From Leptodontidium sp. MPI-SDFR-AT-0119 (Eukaryota > Ascomycota > Leotiomycetes > Helotiales > Leptodontidiaceae), in assembly GCA_020726505.1 (NCBI GenBank), contig JAHLEZ010000007.1, positions 1,736,001 to 1,800,000 of the forward strand: a stretch of DNA of 64,000 nt. The letters are read 5' to 3'. The translations under genes and the position numbers were made by a program. Each line of letters opens with the position of its first letter. Positions within the stretch are counted from its first letter, which is position 1. A model generated the notes under the pieces. It was not told the origin of the DNA, made no database searches, and worked only from the letters and a program-made list of their open reading frames with translations. Below are positions 25,522 to 36,700 of the stretch, one piece after another.

Positions 25522-27653
25522 ATGCGCATCTCTACACTGTTGAGTTTGTCGGCCTTTTGGGTGAAAGTGGTCTATTCTCAAGCCGACCCATGGGGTCAAT
25601 GTTAGTAACAGCCAAATTGAAAGTAGAAATGTCTAACGGTAGATAGGTGGTGGTCTAGGTTTCGGAGGACCAACGACGTGCACAGTGGGGTATTATTGCT
25701 ATTACAACAATCCTTGTATGGCAGCATGGACTCTCGGGTTGGACGGGTACATTGCTGACAGAAAGTAGATTATTCCCAGTGTATACCAGGGACAGGATCT
25801 TCCGTCTCAAGCTCAAGCTCCAAGACGTCAACAACTCTGTCAACCCAAGTCAGTACTAGTACCAGCACGAAAGCATCATCCTCGACTGCTTCCTCAGCAG
25901 TGACAGTCTCTTGTACGGCTACATTTACGCCTGTTACTGCTTCTCAGGCATTTGCCGCTTTAGATCCTGGGTGGAACCTTGGGAATACACTTGATGCAGT
26001 GCCAAATGAGGGGTCCTGGAACAACCCACCTGTCCAGCTTGCCACCTTTACTCAAGTCCAGGCTAAGGGTTTTAAGAGTGTCCGGATTCCAGGTAGGTCT
26101 TTATGATCAGCGTCATTTGCTTGAATGCTCATGTGAGACAGTCACTTGGGCATATCACTTCACCGATGCCTCTCCAACTTGGACTGTAGACAAAACCTGG
26201 ATGGACAGAGTCGAGACAGTAGTGGACCAAGCACTTTCCCTCGGATTTTATGTGATTTTGAATGTTCACCATGACTCCTGGGTGTGGGCCGACGTCACTG
26301 CAGCTGGGGCTAACATCACCCTGGTCGAAGAGAAGTTCTCCCGGCTCTGGAGCCAGATCGGGACAAGATTCGCTTGCAAGTCATCAAAGTTAATATTCGA
26401 GGCCATCAACGAGCCGGTTGGAACTACTCAGGCCCATGCAGACGAATTGAACAAAATGAACGGCATATTCTTGAAAGCTATTAACGAGGCCGGCGGTTAT
26501 AATCCTAAGCGGGTCGTCTCTCTTAGTGGGCTTGGTCAGGATTCCATCAAGACAAGTCAATGGTTTGTGAGGCCAACAACTTACCCTAATCAGCCATGGG
26601 GGATACAATTCCATTATTATTCTCCATACGACTTCATATTCTCTGCCTGGGGTAAGACCTCCTGGGGCAACGCAGCTGAAAAGGCTACTCTTCTGGAAGA
26701 CTTCAAACTTTTCAATGGTAATTTTAGCGGCATTCCAGCCTTTATTGGAGAATGGGATGCATCTACGACCAACACCGAGACAGCAGGGCGATGGAATTAT
26801 TTTGACTTTTTCACGAGGACCGCAAAGTCCTTTGGATATTCTACAGTTCTCTGGGACAATGGCGTCGATCACTTCACCCGCGCAACAAACATTTGGAAGG
26901 ACCCGGTAATTCTTGACGTTTGGTTCAACGCGATCGCCGGAGTCAGCAACACGTTGGCAGATTCTACCACCGACCCCGCCGCGACAAGCCAGACCTCCAG
27001 CGCATATATCTTCCACAAAGTCGGAGATCCAGTAGTTGCACAGAGCGTTTCTTATTTGCTGAATGGCAACACCTTCAAATCACTCAAGAACTCAGCTGGT
27101 ACGACTATCGCAGCGTCTCAATACACGATCTCTTCAGGAACTCTCACCTTGAGTTCAGCCTACCTCAGTACACTCTATTCCTCAACTAGCGCAGCCGGTA
27201 TCAAAGAGACTCTTACGGTGTCGTTCAGTGCCGGAGCCGCTCTTTCCCTTCAAATTGTACAATACGACACTCCTACCATTCCAACAACGACCTATAAGAT
27301 CAACACTTCGGCCGATCTGGCCATCCCAGTGACCTTCAAAGGCCTCCCAAAAATCGCAGCCGTTAAGGCGGTCAAAGCTGATGGGACATACATGGTTGAC
27401 GATTGGACGCAGTATCTCGGACCGCTACAGCAAGCCAGGTGGACTTACGGCAACTGGGCCTGGGATGACACCCATTTTATCATTTATGTTTCTGGGTTGA
27501 CCCAGATCCAAAGCGCCGGGCAGGCTGTCACGCTGACGGTAGAAGTAAGTAGCAGTGCACTCGTGATAGCTTGCGCAGGTGTGCTAACCCCATTTCTAGT
27601 TCTTCCCAAGATCTCTGGGACAAAATTCGGTGAATATTACCTTCACGCCATAA
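25522..27653 (+). CDS. Secreted modular cellulase: CBM1 - GH5 - X2 - CBM46-like
   Basis: Endo-acting beta-1,4-glucanase secreted to degrade plant cell-wall glucan. Five exons: 25522-25600, 25647-25715, 25769-26092, 26142-27544, 27600-27653; 642 residues. Exon 1 supplies the signal peptide (MRISTLLSLSAFW...) and the first part of a fungal CBM1, whose Cys is split by intron 1 (WGQC|GGLGFGGPTTC) and whose last Tyr codon is split by intron 2 (NNPY|YSQC). A Ser/Thr linker follows, then the GH5 barrel: GWNLGNTLDA, VHHDSW, acid/base Glu in FEAINEP and nucleophile Glu in FIGEWDAS. Behind it lie an Ig-like X2 module (DPVVAQSVSYLLNG) and a CBM46-like module with WTYGNWAWDD. The order GH5-X2-CBM46 is known from bacterial GH5_4 cellulases; the N-terminal CBM1 is fungal. 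No lesions were found, unlike most neighbours. Confidence 0.88.
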
Positions 27654-28513
27654 TGGGTGAACTAAGAAAGCTGGCTGTATTCTGCTCTCCTATTGTATCC
27701 TGGCAATACAGGGCCTAGAAGCTAGTATAGTCTGAATCCAGCGCTCAAAAGGACTCACTGTGAAAACTCGCCGTATAACCAAAGTCTGAAGCAGGAATAA
27801 TCTAGAAGAGACTACTCCTCGGTTTTCCCAAATCCTTCCTGTCTTTGGCGTGTTTCATCTTATTGATCTCATTACTTATCAAGGAAAGCTTGTCAGCTCC
27901 CTGTCAAGCGAAGAAACAAGGCTCAATACTCCCCGCTCTACCTCCATATGTTTGCCATCCTCCCCAATAGCTCTTGGCCTTTCCCATTTCATTGCCATTT
28001 TTTCTGTTCCCGGCTGCGGCGTCCTATATCTCTCCAACTGCTCAAATAGCATTGTCTCTATACGACCTCTTCTTAGCTTTAATTGTGCACAATTCCGCAC
28101 AAAATGCCACCTCAAGAGCAGACCAAATGCGTTTGAAACCTCGATTCTCGTCATATCAACGATCACCAGAAAAAAGTCGTGACGCCAAGCAAGAAACGCT
28201 TCTCTCCACCACCTGCACCACCACCCGGCACCTGCAATCCTTCGCCATTGTCTCTGCTCGTTTGGCATGTTCGAATTGAGGACGACTCGTTCTCTGGAGC
28301 CTGGTGACGCCGCGGTTCCACATCAACGTCAGCGGTTGGCTGCATTTTCCCCTGCGCGGCCGTTGGTCCTGAGAAGAATTCGCCTCGGACATTAACATTG
28401 CGACAACCACGTGTAAACCGCCAAGAAACGCCTCCGAGTGCTCGCCGGATAGCACTTCAGCTTCTGACCAACAGCTCTCCTCACAACAACCATCGTCATC
28501 CGTTCACTACACG
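27654..28513. other. Intergenic, no supported gene
   Basis: About 860 bp between the cellulase and the HET pseudogene. Overlapping open frames on both strands (27850-28480) have no domain. The last part may be the promoter of the HET gene. Confidence 0.5.
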
Positions 28514-30235
28514 ATGTATTTTGGGTTCTGCGTGTGTCTCAACCTTGATGACCTTGTTTCCTCCACCGGATACAAGCACCACGCATGCTTTGCCGACATA
28601 GTTGCAAGTGGCAAAGCTGGCTGGCGTCTCTGCGAACTCATTAACTTCTGGCACTCCGACTACTTTCTCTCACAAATAACACAGTACGGGCTGGATAACT
28701 CTCCGATTCTCGTTACAGCATATGCCAAAAGCGGAGGAGATAAAAATGATTCTCTGGTGTTTAGTCCTATTGATCCTGAGTCGGGAAACTTAGTGCCTCT
28801 GACGGAATTGACCGTTTTTGTGAACCCTGGTATGTTTGGAATTCTCGAAGGAGGGATGGCGCTCATGAGATTTAGACGACGAAGTTACGAACTTGCCAAT
28901 TTGTTTCTGAACCGCAGGATATCTTCCTTGGAGACATCGTGGAGCGAGTGCTTTGAGACCGTCAAAAACTGGTACAGTGAATGCACTCGTTGCCATGATG
29001 CATGTTTGGGCCATCAAATGCACCCGTTGCCATCCAGGGTGCTTGATATTTCATCAGACCCGCCCCATCTCCTCGAAACCGAAGGTCAACTTGGCAAATG
29101 GGCAGCACTAAGCCATTGTTGGGGACAAAGCCACTATGAAGCCAACCTCTGCGAACCCTCACCACCAATTATTGGGAACATAAAAATGGTATTACCTGGT
29201 CCAGCCTCCCGCCTCTCTACCTAGACGCCGTTACCTGGGCAAGAAAACTTGATTTTCAATATCTCTGGATCGACTCCCTCTGCATTCTGCAAGACACTTC
29301 CGCCGACTAGGTCGCTGAGTCCACGAAAATGGGGGACATCTATAAACGCGCCTCCATCACCATTGCATCCGAGGCCGTCGGTAAATGTACCAAGAGCTAC
29401 TTCGAGCAAGCGAACATCGATCGCGGTCGTGCTCACTATCCCATCAGCATCCCCGTTTGCAGCGGTACTCACGGATTAGGACTCCTCTCCTTCCAATTTG
29501 TACCTGGCTATGAAGGCGATAACCACCTTAACCGCCGTGCCTGGACACTACAAGAACAAATCCTCTCTCCACGTCTACTAGTCCTCAACTCCGAAATGGT
29601 ACGCTGGAAGTGTCGAACAAAATCCTATCATGAAAATTGTCCGAAAAGGGACCAGTAATTATGAGTACATTCTGACGGCAAGAATTTGCATGACTCGCGT
29701 CGAATTTCAGGCCTGGGATCTAGCACAACCTAAACGAGAGAATGGAAAGAACTGTGAACTAACTATAATGTAGTTGTGGGGCAGTATCATGTGGAATTTC
29801 ACTCGCTGCGCAATCACCTTTCCTTCGGACCGCTTCCCTGCCATCTCAGGTCTCGCACGAGAAGTGTACCGACACACAGATTGGGCATACGTTGCTGGTT
29901 TATGGAAAGAATACATTCACCTGGGCTTACTTTGGTCAACAAGGGACGTTGCAAGCCCTGCTAAGGAATATGTTGCCCCGAGTTGGAGCTGGGCGTCTTT
30001 GGATATCCGTGGCCCAGTGGGCGACCGCGCGGGGATGGGCGCACCGAGTACCTGGAATAGCGAATTTTACGAAGAGCGGAGATGTCGGAAGCAGATGTCC
30101 TACTCGCCAACGATGATACTTTTGGACAAGTTACAAGCGGCAAGCTCAACATGCGTGGGCCTTTACGCCGCGCGGATTTATGCGGTGGTGAGGTAAAGTG
30201 CCTCAATATCAAAGATCGGCTTGATTACGGGAAAG
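28514..30235 (+). pseudogene. HET-domain protein, disrupted by frameshifts and a TAG
   Basis: Second heterokaryon-incompatibility type gene of the window, broken. It starts with the usual cysteine-rich N-terminus (FCVCLNLDDLV, SECTRCHDACLGH) and reaches the first HET block KWAALSHCWG. At an A5 run (29182-29186) the frame shifts; with one more A it would read on into WSSLPPLYLDAVTWARKLDF and YLWIDSLCILQD. Then comes TAG at 29308-29310, where the family has Trp (D-stop-VAEST). The frame continues to RRAWTLQEQILSPRLLVLNSE, stops, and resumes at 29774 with ITFPSDRFPAISGLA and APSWSWASLD. A last block, DTFGQVTSGKLNMRGPL, lies in yet another frame near 30115-30160. At least four lesions make it a pseudogene. 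Confidence 0.82.
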
Positions 30236-31675
30236 GCTGCTTGTGAACTTGACAGTGTGGAGATGGATGGAGAGGTGAAGTTTCCCCAAGGAGAAATTTT
30301 TATTTCCAGGTGGCAGAGTGGAAGAGGAATCAAAATATGGGAGGAGGGTGTGTTTATGGGCTTATGCTTGAACGGATAGGGGAAGAGGAGAGGGAGTATC
30401 ATCGGGTTGGGGTGGGGGTGGGGGGTGCTAATACCAGTACCTTTGAGAGAAGGATGGGAAATGGAGGAGATTTCGATTGTATAATTCCCGATTTTCTCTC
30501 AGACGAATGTATGAGATGAGACGAAACTTCAAAGCATTTGAAGAAGGAAAGATCTGAATATGTTCAGTTCCCGGTTTCCCATCGCTCCTTCCTCCAGTGA
30601 GGCTTGATATCACCGTACAAAAGAGCATGTTCTGCTCCAGTGCTAAATCAATGCCGCTTCGAGTTTTGACTTTCCATCTCTTCGTACCTCCAACTCTCGA
30701 TCTGCTCTCCCACTTCAATGCAACCCTATGTGGTTTGAATCGTATTCTAACTGCGATGCATATCTTTCATAAACCATAGCTGTCTTTCATGAACCTTACC
30801 CATGGAACTCGCTACGCAGTATCAGTATTCAGCGGTGGATGTTTCACTGTTTGTTTCCCAATTATCCTCCCAAACCCCCTCTAGTAGTCTGATTCGCCGT
30901 TCAAGCGAAGGCTGGTGGTGGCTTTGTCTTTCGCATTGCACAGCTTCGACAGCATCACGTTGAGCAACTTCATCCCTTCATTTCCACTTCAGATCCCTCT
31001 TTTCCGACGTCCCGCAATGATCACCGGCCCTAAGATCATGCATACGAGACGACATTGAGTCATGAAAAGAGCAATCCATCATCAGCTCTTGTGTTTTCGG
31101 TTTTCCTCTCGCATTTCAAGTAATCGCGTCTCGTTAGCCTCACTCTTTGCTGCTCAAGCTCTATACACTTCGCTCGCGGTGATTCGCCATGCGTCTTAAT
31201 AAAATAAAAATACATGATTTTATAAATATTATATTATATCCATTAATTATATGTAAATAAAATATCCTCTTAGAATTCATAATGACAATAAATAAAGTAA
31301 CTGATTTAATCTAAAAAGAATATTATTTAAGCGATAGAATTATTATATTAACGAATATATAACCTTAATACTTCAAGTTCCGGATTTGTCAGTAATATAC
31401 CTGATCTTTATACGTTTGATATATGCTCAAGCTAATTCTGCCATCTCCTGAGGATATTCAAGCAGTTCTCAGGCCGTTCTCAAGCCGTGCTTAGGAATAA
31501 TCACTCTCGGCTCAGGTAAAAACCCTAGCTGCTTATTCCTACAAACTAAAACTGAATCATCGGGAGAAATAATTCGAGACTGGCTTGTCTAGTAGACTTT
31601 CCCAACTATTACAACTGCTGAAACAAAAAGATAAAGAAGAGACGATTAAACCGATAACAAGTGACACTTTAATAA
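30236..31675. other. Gene-poor, with an extremely AT-rich patch at 31195-31400
   Basis: No gene supported. Bases 31195-31400 consist almost entirely of A and T with TTAATAAAATA-like runs and look like a fully RIP-degraded repeat remnant. The sequence before it is of ordinary composition with G-rich runs (GGGGTGGGGGTGGGG near 30405-30425). Confidence 0.5.
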
Positions 31676-32363
31676 TTAGACCGCCACCAAAATTCCCACC
31701 AAAACGAGTGCCCAAGCCTTCGGCATCACAAAATCCCCAACCCTGCCAGAGCCACTTTTCGCACTAGTCGCACTCACACTCGCTCCGGTGCCCGTTGAAC
31801 TTCCGGTACTCGAGCTCGAGCTAGTGCTAGTGCTAGTAACATTAGGCGGGGGCGCCTCAATATGATAATCCATTTGCACATCCGCACTCTTCGTCCAGCC
31901 TAAGGAGTAGACTGGCCCGTCATCTTCTTCGAGTTCGAATGTGGTACTGTTGGAAGTTCCAATTTTGAGGCCGCTCAATCTGAATTTTGTAAGTTAGTAG
32001 TTTGGGGGGAGGGAGGGAAAAGGGAACGGGGAGATGTACGTTTCGAGAGGTTCGCCAGAGTCATCCATTATGGAGCCTGAGGCGATGGTGCCACCACCTG
32101 AGAGGGTGTAGTTGAAGGTGTAGCTAAAGCAGATTCGTCAAAAAAAAGGGGATGCAAACATGTGGAGGTCTGTCTTACCTCCCCGGGTTTCCAGCATCAT
32201 GAGCAAGCGGAATAATTACCGCGTTCTCTCCAGTCCCTCCTGTAGCATTCCTAAAGGCATCCGCAGAAAGAATAGTCACTATTATGTCTCATTAGCACTC
32301 ATCGCCCACAAGGCCCAACTCTCCAATCCAAACTTACAATTTCTATTAGTCTTCAAGATCGGG

Positions 32364-32542
32364 TGTAATGATCACTAGCACGCTGAGGTGACTTTGACAC
32401 AATAGAATAACTGGAGAGGCACTAGATAATAGCTAGTGATACTGTATAATATAGAAGCTAATTGCTAAGGAGGGAAGGTTATCTCTTCTCTACTCTACAC
32501 GCATATATACAGGGAGTAAGCGCTAGGGCACGTGTTATTATA
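32364..32542 (-). repeat. LTR (3' LTR in element orientation)
   Basis: 179 bp; aligns base for base with 39203-39381 and, inverted, with 58220-58398. One terminus reads TATTATA where CATTACA is expected, as from two C-to-T changes. Confidence 0.93.
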
Positions 32543-32949
32543 ATATCTCCCCTCTTACGCACTTCTGTCCTTAGAAGTGAAGGTAAAAAAGTGACGATAG
32601 CCGGAGTTTCCCTAACGATTCGTTAGCGAGCCTAAACTTATACGCTTAGCTTAAAGGTGAATTCTAGGGAAGAAGTAATACGGGGTAAGTAGACGCTAGT
32701 AGTAGTTACTGCCTAACTTTCTGTATATATTCTTCTTAACTCTCTTAACTTTCTAGATTAAATAATAACGTTAATATAGTTAAAGGTAAGTCATATCCCT
32801 TATCTCCGATCTAGAGATGCCTTGCCCTTAGTAAGGGTCTAACTAGCGATCTTAGTAACTCTTAGTAAGTGTAAGAAGGCTAGAGACTCTAGTTCTATTA
32901 GAGCTCTATTTCTATCGTTCACCTTAATTAACGTTAACGAGCCTTTAAG

Positions 32950-33735
32950 TAAACGTCGGCGGTCCGCCTAAGCCCCTAAAGATGACAATAGTGATAATGA
33001 AGTTAAGGAGAACGAGGATAACGTCCGAATCGAGCGTTCCCTATTTAATAACTTTAAGGATACTTATATTAAGTCAAGTAGACGTAGTGAAATTAATTAC
33101 CTCGATACCCGCGATGTCCCTTGCTTACGTTACGCCGGCGAAATCTCGTAGTTTCCTGACTTTATATATTTTATTAGTATTACTTTAATTACTAGGAAGT
33201 GTGTCGATTATTACTAAAAGGCGAAGTCTTATAAGCCTGTAAGTCAAATTTTCTTTTAGTCGGCGAGACATAAGCTAACAACTGGCGAGGTCTTAACGAG
33301 ACTAAAGGAGTCCTTTGCCCGACTAAAGAAAGCTGCCACCGGATTCTATAAGAATTAGATCTCTTAAGCTGACCTCGATACTACTTAAGTTACGTTCGAC
33401 CTCAATAAGTACTATAGTATATACGTTAATAAAGTTGCTAATATTAAAGCCTTGAAGTCTTTATAGAAGCTAGTAGTCTCATTTATAAAAGAACTAAGCG
33501 TTAGCCTTTCGTCGGCTATTAATTAGTTACACTCCGGCGTATTAGTTGCCTTAAAGGAGGGTTTTATTACTTTAATAGATGTTAACGAGCGATTAATTAC
33601 TGAGGTTACGGGACTTCGATCTATGAGTACACTATAGTATTCACTAATAAATTACTTATTAATCTCCGGCGAAGGATCTTTAATAAATTTATTCTATTAC
33701 TCTTAAGTCTGCGTCTAAGTCTGACAATAAGGTTC
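32950..33735 (+). other. Possible antisense extra ORF remnant between pol and the 3' LTR
   Basis: In the frame starting at 32981, opposite to pol, the translation looks coding: acidic DDNSDNEVKENEDN, then YLDTRDVPCLRYAGE and LTTGEVLTRLKESFARLKKA. Over some 250 codons the interruptions are only TAA and TAG, with no TGA until the end, as if CAA, CAG and TGG codons had been RIP-mutated. Extra antisense ORFs between pol and the LTR are known in some gypsy elements. No domain is recognised and the case rests on codon pattern only. Confidence 0.3.
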
Positions 33736-36700
33736 TAGTAACTGAAGCTACTACTACTATAGAGGCTGAGGGCCCTATTACTTTACGAAATGAATTCTAA
33801 TTCTTTAATCTTCTAAGTTTCTTACTAAAGTTCTTTTAGCGGGCGAATCTTTAGTAAAGTATTAGTACTTAGCCGGCGAGAGTAACTAGTAGAGGGTTTA
33901 TAGTATAGTTAATTAATATAATTCTCTTTTCTCTTAGGCACTACTGTTTAAATTGTGACTTTAAATGTACCCTTAAAACTACAAAACCTTGTAAGTAAAA
34001 GTAGAAAGGTATATAATATTAAAGAGTATAATACGCTTATAACTATAAAACCTCGTGGGAAAAAGTAAGAAGGTACGTAATATTATATCTTATTTAATAA
34101 TTAGTCGGCGAAAGTCTAGAGAGTAATTAGACTCTTGTCTTAAGGACCTTATAAGGGGAAATAAGGAGCCTTAATTATCCCTTTCGCCGACGCTTCGTTG
34201 CCCTTTTAGTGGCGTTCTGCGCCTTTAGTGTATTAATTTCCCTTTAGAGGTTTATGAGGTTCTTTTCTAGTTCCTAAGAATTATGCGTTAATCTTAGTCC
34301 TTTTTACTTAATAAGGTACTACTCTTTTCCTCGTCTCACTTATTAGTTTATAAGGGTCTTAACTGATTATATCTCTTTTCTGTCTACGAGGTCAAGTTAG
34401 ACTACTTTTAGCGATCCGCTGGGCCTTTGTTAGTATAGCTTTAGTAAGGATATATAAAAGACATTATATAGTCTACTATACTTAGGAGGTAACTTTAGTT
34501 TATACGCTTACTTTTTAATCCGTTTAGTGATCTTAAATAGTCTTAGGAATTAGTAGTCTAGTTTCTTATTAAAACGAACTGTCTTGATGTTCTTCGCCGA
34601 AAGTAAAACCTATTATTTAACCTTGAACTTTATAAGGCGGTAGTTCTTGTTGTACTACTTTGCCTAGTTCTCTTTAGTCTTTCGCTAGTTATTTTCTAGC
34701 TCTTAGCGTTTCTTAATAACTTCTTTTGCTCGTTCTTTAGTAATTAATATCTCCCCTTTTATAAGATCGTCCTCGATACCCTAGCGAGAGTCTAGTAATA
34801 TACTGTACTTAGTCTCATTTAGAGACATCCCGATTGACTCGTAGTAAGTATTTATATATGCGAACTTTATTAAAAGTAAGAGATTTATTTAATCGTCTTA
34901 TAAGTAATAAACGTAACACCTTAATTATATTTCTAGGGCCTGATTTTGCCGTTCGGTTTGGCTATCTATTTACAGGTGAAACGCCGTCGAAAGACCTCTT
35001 ATTATCTAGAGGTAGAAATAAAGCTCTTTCCAAAACTTTAAGGCAAATATAGAGCCTTTGTCTGTGATAATTAATGCCGGTAACTTATAGTCCTTAAATT
35101 AGTAATTAATGAAAAGACAGGCTAACTATAAAGCGTTAATAGTTTTTAAGTAAGGGATATACTTAATATCTTTAGTGTATTTATTGATAATTACTAGTAA
35201 GTAGTCGGCGACTTTGTTAGTAGTATTACTCTTATAGGGTACTAAATCTGTAATAAAGTCTATTAAGATTGACTTAAATGGCTTATTTAGCTGGCTAAGA
35301 GCTTGTATTTCGCTAGTTTTCTTTATACGCCTCGCCTTTGTCTTCTAATAAATATTATAACTCTTAACGTATACTTTAACGTCACTAGATATATTAAGCT
35401 AGTAATACTTCCGCTGGACAAGCTTTAGTGTCTTATTATAACTAAAATAGCTTATAGTTAGATTATTATAGTAAATCTTTATAATTTCGGCACGAATAGT
35501 AGGGTCTTATGGAACGTAAGTTATTCGCCGGTGTCTTAGCAGTCCGTCGCTGTTAACACTTTAATCTATATCCCCGGCATCCTGTAATCGAGTACGCTTT
35601 TTTATAGCTAAGGCGTCCTTTTATTATAGCTCTAAGAGTAACGAAAGAAGCGATTTCGACATAATATTTGCTGTTTCGGCTTTTATAACCTCTATTATAA
35701 AAAACTATAGTATAGTATATTTATGACTATACTAGCTAGCGTTACACTTCTCTTTAACGTTTCGTAAGAGGTTATTTAAACTTTAACTAAAGTTCTGTGA
35801 ACTTTTAAGCTATATAGGCACATACTGTTAGTTAGGCGTAGAGGTCGCTGTTATAGCCTTAGTCGACAACTTGTATATTAGGCTGTCGCTAGTAAGTTAA
35901 GAAACTTGAGTTAACTAGTACGATATATTATCGCTCCTTCGCCGGATACGCGCCGTCGTATTACTGATTATATTAAGGACGCGGATTAATTTATTCTAAA
36001 TTGCACTTCGTAGTTTATTTTATAAAGTAGGGAGTATAATATTCTCTTTATTCTCCGCCGGCTTATAATCAGGCCTACGCGAAGGTCTATTTGCCGGGTT
36101 CTTTTTCCCTGGCTTATAGACTATTACGAAGTTATACTTAGATAGCTTTAAGGCCTATCTGGCCTGTCGCCGGCTTAATATTATAGTACTTATAAAATAA
36201 CGAAGATTGTTGTAATTTAATAATACCTTAATAAGGGCTATACTACCTTCTAAGTAGTGCCTCTAATGAATAAAGTACTTGACAATTATAAGAAGCTCAT
36301 GATCGTGAACCTTATAGTTTAACTTTATACTTTCTAGCTTCTTACTAAAGAATATAATTAGGTGTTAAATAGGCTTTGTCTAGTTACTCGCCGGCTAATC
36401 TTTAGGCTAGGACAAAATCCCTGTAAGTGCAAACTTAAAGGCGTTTGCCTTTAGCCTTATAGGCTTCTGTGAGTTAAAGTATATGAGAAAAGGGGCTGAT
36501 ATAAATGTATCCTTTAATACGTCAAAAGCCTCTTACTTAATAGTTCCCTAGTAAAAGGTAAGGGCAAGTTACCTTTTCTTTTTACCTCTTATTAAACTTG
36601 TTAATGGCTAGGTAATCGCCGAGAAACTTGCGATAAAGTGCTAATAAAAGTTAATAAACTTAATAAAGACTTAAACGTCTCTAATACTCTTAAACTCTAG

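Noticed and set aside
34834..35052. Short plus-strand frame within the gypsy element
   Set aside because: It lies antisense to the degraded integrase region and no domain is visible.
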